From NCBI GenBank assembly GCA_963798815.1, contig CAWCUW010000003.1, forward strand, positions 918,124-982,123: a stretch of DNA of 64,000 bases, written 5' to 3'. The DNA is from Methyloceanibacter sp963798815 (GTDB lineage Bacteria > Pseudomonadota > Alphaproteobacteria > Rhizobiales > Methyloligellaceae). The position numbers and the translations under genes are program-made. Every line of letters begins with the position of its first letter. Position 1 is the first letter of the stretch. Below the pieces are notes generated by a model. The model made no database searches. It was not told the DNA's origin and worked only from the letters and a program-made list of their open reading frames with translations. This document shows positions 32,161-40,499 of this stretch, piece after piece.

Positions 32161-33990
32161 TCAGGAGTTCAGCGTCTTGCAGCAGGCGTCGAGCGCCGCT
32201 TTGACGGCGTCGAGTGCGGGGCGCTGCTCCGGATTGTCCTGAAGCATTTGGTCGACGATTCCGCCAAGCGGCTTGGGGACGGCGCCGTTGCGGCCGTCGC
32301 CCACCCAGATTTCGGCGATCATTCTGCCGAGCGAGTAGATATCGGCGCGGCCGTCGACCTTCTCGCCTTGCGCCTGCTCGGGCGCCATATAGCCGGCGGT
32401 GCCGTAACGCTTCAGCGCGTCGTTGTCGGTATCGAGCAGGGCGATACCGAAATCGATCAGTACCGCCTCCTCGCCCTGGGGTCCCCGGCGGACCATGACG
32501 TTGTCAGGCTTGAGATCGCGATGCACGACGCCATTGGCATGCAGGGTGGCAAGCACGTCGGTCACTTGACTCAAGAGCGGCAGGATGCGCGCCGACGCTG
32601 GCTCGGGCTTGTAGAGCTTGGCGAGGCTGGACCCTTTGATGAGGTCCTGGACGATGAACAGCGTGCCGTCGGGGTCGCACAACAAGCCGCGCACATTGGC
32701 GATGCCGACATTGTCCGGCAGCGTCACCGCCACAGCATATTCGTTGCGCACGCAGGCGATGATCCGCTCGCGCTGCTGTTGGCTGTGCGTGGCCAGGCTG
32801 ACCTCCTTCACCGCCACTTCCTTGCCGTCGCGCAGATCGATGGCGCGATAGACCTTGCCGCCGCCGCCCTCGCCGAGGGGTTCGACGCGGATCAGCTGGC
32901 GGTCGATCGACCATTCGCCGCCGATGGCATCGAGCGCGCGGGTGTCCTTCAACACGGCGTCGAGATGCTTGGCGCCTTCGCCTTCGAGCATCTCGCTGCG
33001 GATGCGCTGGGCGAGGTCCGGCAGTCCGGCCTTGACGGCGGCGGCCAGCGCATCGGCGAGCAGCCGCCCCGCTTCTGTCGGTTGCCCGGTCTTGAACAGG
33101 ACGCGCGCAGCCATCATGCGCAAGTTCGCGGCGCGCACGGTCAGGTTCGGCGCGGTGTATTTCTTGGCGAGCGCATTGAGATCGTCGATCGCCGTCCAGT
33201 CTTGCTTTGCGAGCTTGAGCTCGGCTGCGACCTCCCGCGCCTCGTTATGCTCGAATTCGTTCGGATCGGCAGGCAGAAGCGCGCGGGCGCGCTCGAGGCT
33301 CGCGGCGGCCGCCGCGAAATTCTTCAACCCCGCTTGCGCGCGCGCTTGTTCCAGCAGCGTCAAAAACATGAGCCGATTTCCCGGAGGGTGCGTCGCGAGT
33401 TCCGAGGCCAACGCTGCGGTCAGCTCCAGAACTTCCGCATGCTGCTCCAGGCAATTCAGCGCCTGGCAGAGATTGATCCGCACCCGCAAGACTTCCCGTG
33501 GCGGAAGCGTTGCCGCCGCATTGCTCGCGACCAAGCGGAACAGTCTTTCGGCTTCGGCAAAGCGACGGGCCTCCAGCTCGATGCGCCCAGCTTCGGCGAG
33601 GGCCGAGGCTGTAGCTGCGTCATTGTGATTCAGATACGCGAAGGCCACGGCCTGGAGCAGCGCGAGCGCGGCGTCGCGATCCTCGCCCCGCCAAGAGTGC
33701 ACCACGGCGATCTCGCGCCCGGCCTCTATCACCTCGGCGAGATTTTGCTGCTCGATGGCCTTCTGCCGCGCTTGATGCAGATGTGCGAGCGCCTTCTCGG
33801 GATCGCGACAGCGATTGAACAGGATGCCGCGCAAACGCAGGGCGCGCGGGCGATCGGGGGAATCCTCGGCGATCTTGTCCAACAGGTCGCGCATGACGGG
33901 CGCAATCGTCTGCGGCGACTCGCGGCCGCCGATCCGGTCCTCGATCGCCTTGAGCTCCGCGCTCCAATCCTTGTCGTTCTCGGTGTTCAT
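32161..33990 (-). CDS. TPR-Ser/Thr protein kinase
   Basis: A 609-residue eukaryotic-type kinase with a helical TPR-like N-terminal half (about 1-360) and a C-terminal kinase domain. The glycine loop G-E-G-G-G-G-K-V-Y, VAVKEV (Lys395), HRDLKPDNV (Asp492), IDFGIAL (Asp513), YMAPEQ and D-I-Y-S-L-G-R-M are all intact, so it should be catalytically active. No membrane helix is seen, so it is probably cytoplasmic, with substrates chosen through the TPR part. It converges on the FHA-protease gene (19 bases between stops) and diverges from the trypsin gene. This placement suggests a kinase-FHA-protease pathway. Confidence 0.9.
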   Translation of the reverse strand: MNTENDKDWSAELKAIEDRIGGRESPQTIAPVMRDLLDKIAEDSPDRPRALRLRGILFNRCRDPEKALAHLHQARQKAIEQQNLAEVIEAGREIAVVHSWRGEDRDAALALLQAVAFAYLNHNDAATASALAEAGRIELEARRFAEAERLFRLVASNAAATLPPREVLRVRINLCQALNCLEQHAEVLELTAALASELATHPPGNRLMFLTLLEQARAQAGLKNFAAAAASLERARALLPADPNEFEHNEAREVAAELKLAKQDWTAIDDLNALAKKYTAPNLTVRAANLRMMAARVLFKTGQPTEAGRLLADALAAAVKAGLPDLAQRIRSEMLEGEGAKHLDAVLKDTRALDAIGGEWSIDRQLIRVEPLGEGGGGKVYRAIDLRDGKEVAVKEVSLATHSQQQRERIIACVRNEYAVAVTLPDNVGIANVRGLLCDPDGTLFIVQDLIKGSSLAKLYKPEPASARILPLLSQVTDVLATLHANGVVHRDLKPDNVMVRRGPQGEEAVLIDFGIALLDTDNDALKRYGTAGYMAPEQAQGEKVDGRADIYSLGRMIAEIWVGDGRNGAVPKPLGGIVDQMLQDNPEQRPALDAVKAALDACCKTLNS

Positions 33991-34035
33991 GCGTGCTCTC
34001 GCGGCCTCACCTGCACTAACCTCAAGAAAGTTTAA

Positions 34036-34064
34036 TGTACAGGCTTGGTGGCTCTAGATAAAAT
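34036..34064 (+). promoter_or_regulatory. Candidate sigma-70 promoter of the trypsin gene
   Basis: TGTACA (34036-34041), a 17-base spacer and TAAAAT (34059-34064) lie about 80 bases before the trypsin ATG, inside the 153-base divergent gap with the kinase gene. The -10 is good, the -35 matches four of six bases. Confidence 0.4.
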
Positions 34065-34143
34065 GCGCGGCACACAACGACCGCCAGTGGTTCACGCAAA
34101 TTTCCCAAAAACAACATCGAAGTTCGGTCCTGGAGAAGATCAC

Positions 34144-35046
34144 ATGAGACGAGTCAACGTCCTTGTTCCACGGTTGCTTTTGCTTGCCGGCCTTATGGTC
34201 GGCGTCAATGGTCAAGCCTTCGGCGAGACCGATACCCAGATGATCGTCGGCGGGAACGCCGCGCCGGACGGCAAATATCCCTGGCAGGTCCGCCTTTACA
34301 GCAACATGGACGACACGATCGGTTTTTGCGGCGGCTCGATCATCGCCCCACAGTGGGTTCTCACTGCCGGTCATTGTCTGATCGATAGCGACGCGGTGGT
34401 CGTCGGCTATGGCAGCAACGATCGCACCAAGACGAAGAAGATCGAAAGTGAGAAGATCATCGTGAATCCCGGCTATATCGCCGGCGAGAAGGCCGACCTC
34501 GCGCTCGTCGAGCTCAAGCAGCCGATCCCGAATGCGACGCCGATCAGTTTTGCCGACGCCGCCAAGGAGCAAGCCCTGATGCCCGCGGGCGCCACCGTCA
34601 CCGTCACCGGTTGGGGGGCGATCTGGGACTTCCAGGCGTTCCAGAATGCCGTCGATGTCATGGCCGGGCGCAAGTCCGTGTCGGAAAAGAAGCTGCTGAC
34701 CAACGAGGAGTTAGAGGCGCCGCGCAAGCTGCATGAGGTCGATATCGAGGTGATCGATCCCAAGGAATGCAAGGCGGTCTACGAATCGCTCCAGGTGCCG
34801 GATTTCGTGGTGGGCGACACCGAGATCTGCGCCACCGGCCCGACCGGCGGCAAGGATTCCTGCTTCGGCGATAGCGGCGGACCGCTGATCGTGGCCGATA
34901 AGGGTAACGACAAGGGCTACACCCAAGTGGGCATTGTCAGCTGGGGGCCGCAATGCGGCAACCCGCTGTTCCCCGGCGTCTATACCCGTGTGTCGTCCTT
35001 CTCCGACTGGATCGAGCAGAACATAAAGGGCGAAACTAGCCGGTAG
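34144..35046 (+). CDS. Secreted trypsin-like serine protease (S1)
   Basis: A 300-residue protease with a signal peptide (VPRLLLLAGLMVGVNGQAFG) and a chymotrypsin fold beginning at I-V-G-G, where animal trypsins are cleaved for activation. The triad is complete: His77 (LTAGHC), Asp118 (K-A-D-L-A-L-V) and Ser244 (GDSGGPL). The residue six before Ser244 is Asp, as in trypsin position 189, which predicts cleavage after Arg or Lys. Cysteine pairs match the S1 pattern. A site for self-activation after a basic residue is not present just before I-V-G-G. The ATG at 34144 is chosen for the GGAGAAG upstream and the signal peptide; the longer frame is not needed. Location is periplasmic or extracellular. 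Confidence 0.92.
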   Translation: MRRVNVLVPRLLLLAGLMVGVNGQAFGETDTQMIVGGNAAPDGKYPWQVRLYSNMDDTIGFCGGSIIAPQWVLTAGHCLIDSDAVVVGYGSNDRTKTKKIESEKIIVNPGYIAGEKADLALVELKQPIPNATPISFADAAKEQALMPAGATVTVTGWGAIWDFQAFQNAVDVMAGRKSVSEKKLLTNEELEAPRKLHEVDIEVIDPKECKAVYESLQVPDFVVGDTEICATGPTGGKDSCFGDSGGPLIVADKGNDKGYTQVGIVSWGPQCGNPLFPGVYTRVSSFSDWIEQNIKGETSR

Positions 35047-35060
35047 AGCTACGTCTCGTG

Positions 35061-36449
35061 TCAGGCGGCGGAGGGCGGATGCTCTCCGCTGCTTGCGTCA
35101 TGCGCCGGGATCATCAACTCGCGCGGGTCGTCGACGCGCGGGCCTTGCGGTGCGGCGATCGGCAAAAGCTCGATGCCGAGCCTCGCCCGGCACGCTTCGC
35201 ACTGCTCCAGCACGTCGGCGAGGTCGCGTCCGCCTAGATTAACGACGCCGTAGCGATAGCTCTTGCCGTCCTGGAATTCATCGGACAGCTTGCGACCGGG
35301 CGTGGCGTGCAGCTCAACCCTGATATCCGGATAGATGGCGCCGAGGCGCTCGATATCGGCCTCGCTCGGCACGGCCACCACCAGAGAGTCGTGGAAGCTG
35401 CGCAAGACGCAGCTCGCGGCAAATTCATAGCGCCCCTGCCGCCGCGTGTAGCGGGGCGGTCTGCCTTGGGCAAGGTCGAGCAGCACGCTGTAGCTGCTGG
35501 TGCCGTCCACCTTCTCGTACAGATCGGCGAATTGCGACGCCATGCGCGGATTGATCTCGATGATCGAGATGCGGTCGGCATCGGCGTCGTACATCATTTC
35601 AATGTTGAAGATGCCATTGTCGAAGCCGAGCCCTTGCATCGTCGTTGTGGCGATCTCGCCCATACGCGTCTGCACGCCTAGTGGAAGGTGGGAGGGGTAG
35701 TCGAAGCGCGAAAAGGCGAGCGTGCCGGGGAACATGATCGAGTCGACCACGCCGAAGATCGTCGCCACGCCACCATGCACATAGCCCTCGACGGTGACTT
35801 GCTCGCCTTGCAGCAATCCCTCGGCGATGAGCCGCTCGGTGCCGATGGTAGTCCCGATGTAGCGCTCGAGCATGCGCTCGAGCGGCTGGAAGAATTGATC
35901 GAGATTGTCCCAGTGGGGCAGGAGCGCGGCGAGTTCGGCTGCCGAGTTCACCCGTTCCGCGCCGATCGAGAAGAACGACTTCACCGGCTTGACGAACAGA
36001 GGAAAGCTCAAGTCATCGGGACGTGGCGCATCGTCGGCGACATTGATCAGGGCGAACATGGGGACCGCCTGCGGCACGTACTTGGCTTGCTCAAGCCGCG
36101 CTAGATATTTGTGCTGGCACAGCAGGACCGCGGCGGGGTCGGGGCCGGGTAGGCCGAGCCGTCGCGCGACGGCGGCGGCGAGCGCCGCGCCGGGATAATC
36201 GTCGGAGGTGATCACGCCTGCGAGCTCGAGCCCCCGCACCTTGGCGAGAATCGCCTCGATCTCGTCGAGCGGATCGGCGGCAAGGTCTTTGGCGCGGTCG
36301 GGATTGCTGACCAAATCCTCTAGGCTGGTACTGGCATAATCGTGGAAGATGTAGTCGATGCCGGGAGGGGAGATCCGCGGCAGCTCGCGATAGTCGCGGT
36401 GGGTCGGGCAGACGACGAGGATGATGCGATTGGGCGAGCTGCTTTGCAT
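35061..36449 (-). CDS. ATP-grasp family ligase
   Basis: A 462-residue ATP-grasp enzyme. The lid region P-L-F-V-K-P-V-K-S-F-F-S-I-G, the E-G-Y-V-H-G-G strand and the metal-binding F-N-I-E...I-I-E-I-N-P-R-M motif (Glu and Asn in I-E-I-N-P-R) mark the catalytic core. Such stand-alone enzymes join a carboxylate to an amine using ATP, for example L-amino-acid ligases, but the substrate cannot be read. The N-terminal Rossmann-like part includes ITSDDYPGAALAAAVA. It converges on the trypsin gene (14 bases) and its 5' side faces a small membrane protein gene, so it may belong to the envelope block at 36.5-40.3 kb rather than to the conflict island. Confidence 0.82.
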   Translation of the reverse strand: MQSSSPNRIILVVCPTHRDYRELPRISPPGIDYIFHDYASTSLEDLVSNPDRAKDLAADPLDEIEAILAKVRGLELAGVITSDDYPGAALAAAVARRLGLPGPDPAAVLLCQHKYLARLEQAKYVPQAVPMFALINVADDAPRPDDLSFPLFVKPVKSFFSIGAERVNSAAELAALLPHWDNLDQFFQPLERMLERYIGTTIGTERLIAEGLLQGEQVTVEGYVHGGVATIFGVVDSIMFPGTLAFSRFDYPSHLPLGVQTRMGEIATTTMQGLGFDNGIFNIEMMYDADADRISIIEINPRMASQFADLYEKVDGTSSYSVLLDLAQGRPPRYTRRQGRYEFAASCVLRSFHDSLVVAVPSEADIERLGAIYPDIRVELHATPGRKLSDEFQDGKSYRYGVVNLGGRDLADVLEQCEACRARLGIELLPIAAPQGPRVDDPRELMIPAHDASSGEHPPSAA

Positions 36450-36561
36450 GGCCGCTTCTCGTGACCCCTAGCGGGGCGGCGGAGAATATGGCACAGGCCG
36501 GATTGATCGGCGTTCACGACTTGGCTATCGTCGCCGCCTGCGGCTGAGGACCTCACATCGC

Positions 36562-36723
36562 ATGCCCCTGCATTTCGGCAAGATTTTCAGCGCCATCGCG
36601 CTTCTGACGGTCGCGGCCTTCGTGCTGTGGCTGCTGTTCACCACCTTCTTCGCGACCGAGGAGGCCGACCAGCAGATCGAGCGAACGGGCGCCGTCGAGC
36701 TTAGCGGCGGCGGCCTAACCTAG
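36562..36723 (+). CDS. Small single-pass membrane protein (53 aa)
   Basis: A 53-residue product: a short cytoplasmic start, one hydrophobic helix (FSAIALLTVAAFVLWLLFTT) and an acidic, Gln-rich tail. GAGGA lies 12 bases before the ATG. Its TAG overlaps the convergent flippase stop by four bases (CTAG), the same arrangement as six other gene pairs in the window, which supports it as real. Function unknown. Confidence 0.5.
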   Translation: MPLHFGKIFSAIALLTVAAFVLWLLFTTFFATEEADQQIERTGAVELSGGGLT

Positions 36724-38048
36724 GCCGGCGCACTGCGGGGCGAGCCGATCCTGCCCAAGAGGAACAGGGCGTCGGTCCTTAGCCCGCTCACGCGTTCGAG
36801 CATGATGGCGCAGGCCACCAACCAGAACAGAGTGGCGATGGCAACGGCGACCGCCGCGCCGAGCACGCCGTAAAGCGGCGCCAACGCCAAATTCGCTCCC
36901 GCGAGTACGAATCAGCGCGGCGACCGCGAGCGTCGCATTGTGGCGTTGCGCGCCGATCACGGTCAGCAGCAACACGCTCGGCCCGAACAGGGCGCGGGCG
37001 AGCTGGCAGGCCACCAGGATCAGCAGAGGCAGTTTGGCGCCGATGAATTCGGGGCCGAAGATCGCCAGCAGGCTTTCCCCCCAAAGCGCCACCACCACCG
37101 TGGCGCCGACGGTGATGGCGAGCGGGAAGGCGAAGGCGCGCAACGCGGCTTCGCCGATCTTGTTCTTGTCCTTGCGGGCGCGGGCATCGGCGAGATCGGG
37201 CACGACCACCTGATGGGCCACCTGCACGGCGAAACCGACCAGCATCGACAGCTTCAGGCAAAGACCGAGAGCGGCAATGTCGGCGCTCCGCAACAGCGGC
37301 GTGGCAAACAGGATGTCGACGTCGGCGAAGTAGTTGGTGAAAAGAGCGACGAGGATCAGCGGGTTCGCCTCCCGCCGCCACAGCCTGGCCAGGCGAGGCG
37401 GGGTGGGGGCGCCGGCGCCGTTCGGCAGGTCCTTGCGCAGCAGCGCATATTGCGCAATCGCGAGCGCGGTCAGGATCAGCGTCAGCAGCCAGGCGGCCAT
37501 GCTGGCGGTCAGGGTGAGACCGCAGGCAATCAGAACCAGGACCCCGCCCAGCAGGAGAAACGGCCTGATCGAGGTGTCGGGCAGATAGCTCAGCGCGAAG
37601 CGGCGGATTGCGGCGGCGAAATAACCGTTCAGCCGCAAATAGGCATGCGCCGGGATCGAGAGAGCGGCGGCGGCCAAAGCGAGCCGCGCATCGACGTCGA
37701 AAGAGGGCCAAACCACCGAGGCCCCCAGCACCGCGAGGGTGGCGATGGCGACGGAGATCGCCGCCACGCGGAACGACTCGCTCACAAACGCCGCGATCAA
37801 ATGCTCCTTGCCCTGCTCGCGATAGCGCGACACGAAGCGGGCGGCGATGGCCGGATAGCCGTGCGCGCAGATCAGCCCCAGCACGGCGGCAAGGCTGGTC
37901 ACTGAGAAGAACACGCCGAGCGCGTGGGCCTGCAGCGTGCGCGCGAGCAGCACCTGAGTGGCAAACCCGGCCAGCGCGCCGGCAAGCCTCGCTCCGGTAA
38001 GAACCGAAGAGATCGGGCGAAGCGGCGAAGTTTGACCGTTAGGCTCAT
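36720..38048 (-). CDS. Polysaccharide flippase (MATE/Wzx-like), frameshifted in this sequence
   Basis: A membrane transporter of the oligosaccharide flippase family, about 441 residues when repaired, with twelve or more hydrophobic helices (for example VLTGARLAGALAGFATQVLL and ILVALFTNYFADVDILFATP). Such proteins flip lipid-linked sugar units across the inner membrane. The start ATG at 38048 overlaps the Aat-like gene's TGA (ATGA), and the first residues are then M-S-L-T-V-K-L-R-R-F-A-R. A two-base excess or one-base loss near 38006-38013 must be corrected to join the main frame, and one extra base at 36909 to restore the last helices (VLAGANLALAPLYGVLGAAV) and the stop at 36720. Reading the main frame alone would give a longer N-terminus without a good start. 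Confidence 0.8.
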
Positions 38049-38992
38049 GGCTCCGCTTGGATTGGCCGCGCGCCACGGTTCTTGCCGGGGTGCCAATCGG
38101 CGACGAGCTTGGGGCCGGCCTCGACCTCCCAGCGGCCCGGTTTGCCTTCGCGGCCAAGGGCGAGAGTGAGGTCGCGCAGATAGTCGCCGCGCGGGATCAC
38201 GCGGAAGCCCATTTGCAGCGTCGCCGGCGTCGGCAGCTTGTTGTCGCTCATGAGGAAGCCCCATTTCGCCAGATGCCAGTTCAGCACGGAGAAGCCGATC
38301 TTCGAGGTGTTGAACTCATGGGAGAATTGCAACTCGATGACGAAGACACCGCCAAGCGCGACGCCGTAGCCGCCGCCGACCAGCTCGCCGTCCTTGTTCC
38401 ACACCTCGAAGGAGTGGACGTAGCCCGCGTCGTAAAGCTCGGCGTAGCTGCGCATGATGCGCGGCGTGATCCAGGTCAAATGCCAGCGGCCGGAGCGCGG
38501 CGCGGCGCAAGCCTTGATCACCCCCTCGAAGTCGCGATCGAAGGTGACCTTGTACTTGTCCTGCCGCATGATCGAGCGGATGCGGCGTGAGATGTGATAC
38601 GCGTCGAAGAACAGGACGCAGCGCTCGCTCGGCGATACCCATTTGAGCGGACCGAAATGTCCCTTGGGGAAGAGCCCGCGCCGATAGGCGGCGATCAGGG
38701 TCGCCGGCGAGAGGTCGTGAACCATCCCGGCGAAGTCCGCGTTGCCGGCCGGAACCTCGGCATCGGGCAAGCCGGTGGCCGGAGCCATGAGGTCGGACAG
38801 CCAAACGCGCGTTAGCGGCCAAAGCTTGCCGATCCGTCGCGGCAGCAGCGACCACGCCGTGCCGAGCGCCACGCGCTGGCATTGCTGCCAGCCGGTCTCG
38901 CGGAACAGCGCGTCGCGCCGGTCGACGACCTCGTCCCGCTGGTCGGCGGCGCTGCGTGCTGCTGGCAGCGACGTTTGACTGACGAGTGACAC
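38045..38992 (-). CDS. Leucyl/phenylalanyl-tRNA-protein transferase-like protein
   Basis: A 315-residue protein related to Aat, the enzyme that adds Leu or Phe from tRNA to protein N-termini as an N-degron. Landmarks are AAYRRGLFP, K-W-V-S-P-S-E-R, V-I-K-A-C-A, LTWITPRIMRSYAELYDAGYVHSFEVW and V-G-G-G-Y-G-V-A-L-G-G-V-F. The usual E-S-M-F-S segment is replaced by E-L-Q-F-S-H-E-F, and there is an N-terminal extension of about 85 residues, so it is a divergent member. It sits between a CelD-like acetyltransferase and a flippase gene and is translationally coupled to the latter. A role in modifying an envelope polymer with an aminoacyl group is possible but unproven. Confidence 0.78.
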   Translation of the reverse strand: MSLVSQTSLPAARSAADQRDEVVDRRDALFRETGWQQCQRVALGTAWSLLPRRIGKLWPLTRVWLSDLMAPATGLPDAEVPAGNADFAGMVHDLSPATLIAAYRRGLFPKGHFGPLKWVSPSERCVLFFDAYHISRRIRSIMRQDKYKVTFDRDFEGVIKACAAPRSGRWHLTWITPRIMRSYAELYDAGYVHSFEVWNKDGELVGGGYGVALGGVFVIELQFSHEFNTSKIGFSVLNWHLAKWGFLMSDNKLPTPATLQMGFRVIPRGDYLRDLTLALGREGKPGRWEVEAGPKLVADWHPGKNRGARPIQAEP

Positions 38993-39010
38993 GGGTGCCC
39001 TCCAATCTGC

Positions 39011-40297
39011 CTATTCGCCATGGCTGCGGCCGCGGACTCGCGCCTTCAGCGCGCGCGCGTCCTGCACCGCCGAGAACAGTTTTGGATTGCGCTTGATGTA
39101 GCGCGTCGCGACGCCGGTGAGCTGCATCAGGGCTGCATAGAGCCGACCCTTCGCGGTGACCGCGTAGGTTAGGTCGAAAAGCTCAGCCACCCCGTTGGCC
39201 CAAACCTTCTTGGAGCGGTTCGGGCCCACGCCGAAATCGAAGTCGGTGAAGCCGCGCCGGCAGCCATCGGCCAGCACCTCGGCGATGAGAAATTCGCTCG
39301 GCGAATATTTGGCCAAGGGGTCGTCGGCATCGAAGGACTGCACCATGAAGGCGTATTGGCCCTGGTGGCGTGCCCCCGCGCGCACGGCGAGCAAATGACC
39401 ATTCGGCGATGCCACGGCGTGGAACTCCATGCCGCCCCGTCCATTCAGGCCGCGGAGCGCCGCGTCTCGGAAGAAGTCTTTGATTCCGGGAGCGGCGAAC
39501 GGATCGTCGAGACCCTGCGAGGCAAGACGCTCCGACTTCTGCCGCATGAAGGCGGCGAGGAACCCCTCGACGTCTTCTGGCGTATCGGCGCGAACCGCGC
39601 GCACACCCGCTTCGGCGAACTTGGCGGCCTTGCGGCGTAGTTCTGAGCGCACCTTGCGGGCAATCTCGGTGGCGAGGAATTTCGGGAAGTCGCCACCCTC
39701 GATGAGGATCAGGCTGACGTCGTCGGCGGCGTCCTGATGCGGCAGGCACAGCAAGGGGTGCCGTGCGCCGCGCCATGTAACCGGCTGGTGATACAGATGC
39801 AGCAGGTCGGCGCCAGTCGCCAGGCAATAGGCGTCGAGAATGCGCGTGAGCGAGCCAGGGCCGAGGTCGAGGCTTGGGTCGACCAACGGGATGTTGACGT
39901 TGAAATGCGAGCCGCCGAGATAGATCGCGGCGGTGGTGCCGAGGCGGCGGATGAGGCCGAAGGGGAGGATCATCACGACCTCGCGCTTGGCATTGCGCAA
40001 GACGCCGATGCGCGGCTCGAAGCCCGCGGCTTCCGCGGCATGCAACAGCCACGGCTCGGCAAGATCGAATGTCTGATAGGGACTGACCGGCGCGCGCTGC
40101 TGCAAAGCCTGCCATTCGCCGGAAATCGAATCGAGCGTCGAGGTGACGGCGAGCGACAGAGGCTCGCCCGATTCCGAGAAGAGACGGGCAGCAACGGGCC
40201 GGGCTACGGCGTCAAGCGTGCGGTGCACCCCGCTTGCATCCAGCCTCACGTCGCATTTCGCCGCGTCGCGCGCCAAGTCTCGATCAACACTGAGCAT
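39011..40297 (-). CDS. CelD/BcsL-like GNAT acetyltransferase
   Basis: A 428-residue protein with the GNAT fold of the CelD (cellulose biosynthesis) acetyltransferase family. Typical segments are P-Y-Q-T-F-D-L-A-E-P-W at the start of the catalytic half, I-Y-L-G-G-S-H-F-N-V, A-R-K-V-R-S-E-L-R-R-K and the C-terminal FTDFDFGVGPNRSKKVWANG. These proteins are found with polysaccharide loci and are thought to acylate the glycan or a lipid carrier. It is the first gene of a three-gene minus-strand block with the Aat-like and flippase genes (18 bases to the next). Confidence 0.82.
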   Translation of the reverse strand: MLSVDRDLARDAAKCDVRLDASGVHRTLDAVARPVAARLFSESGEPLSLAVTSTLDSISGEWQALQQRAPVSPYQTFDLAEPWLLHAAEAAGFEPRIGVLRNAKREVVMILPFGLIRRLGTTAAIYLGGSHFNVNIPLVDPSLDLGPGSLTRILDAYCLATGADLLHLYHQPVTWRGARHPLLCLPHQDAADDVSLILIEGGDFPKFLATEIARKVRSELRRKAAKFAEAGVRAVRADTPEDVEGFLAAFMRQKSERLASQGLDDPFAAPGIKDFFRDAALRGLNGRGGMEFHAVASPNGHLLAVRAGARHQGQYAFMVQSFDADDPLAKYSPSEFLIAEVLADGCRRGFTDFDFGVGPNRSKKVWANGVAELFDLTYAVTAKGRLYAALMQLTGVATRYIKRNPKLFSAVQDARALKARVRGRSHGE

Positions 40298-40339
40298 GCG
40301 TCCGGCCTTCCGACGTACCCCATATCCCTCGTCGTTGCA

Positions 40340-40361
40340 GTGCAGTCGAATTTTGCTGCAC
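40340..40361. promoter_or_regulatory. 6-bp inverted repeat before the CelD-like gene
   Basis: GTGCAG (40340-40345) and CTGCAC (40356-40361) form a dyad with a 10-base A/T-leaning spacer, about 43 bases upstream of the CelD-like start. Candidate operator for the polysaccharide block. Confidence 0.3.
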
Positions 40362-40442
40362 GCCGACGCGTCCCGGTCAGAGGCTTTCCTCTTAGCCCTG
40401 CAGTCCTTAACAAAGGCAGATAACCGCCTCGCCGCGCCTGCA

Positions 40443-40467
40443 CGTTTACCTTATGCAAGCGTAAACG
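40443..40467. promoter_or_regulatory. 7-bp inverted repeat before the aldo/keto reductase gene
   Basis: CGTTTAC (40443-40449) and GTAAACG (40461-40467) form a perfect dyad with an 11-base spacer, about 33 bases before the reductase ATG. It resembles a regulator operator overlapping the promoter; the regulator is unknown. Confidence 0.4.
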
Positions 40468-40499
40468 CGCGCCCCCGGGGCCGCGCAGGAGCCACGCGC

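Noticed and set aside
40143..40499. A 119-residue N-terminal extension of the aldo/keto reductase
   Set aside because: Family homology begins at M-D-Y-R-E-L-G at 40500, with AGGAG before it; the extension has biased composition and overlaps the divergent gene.
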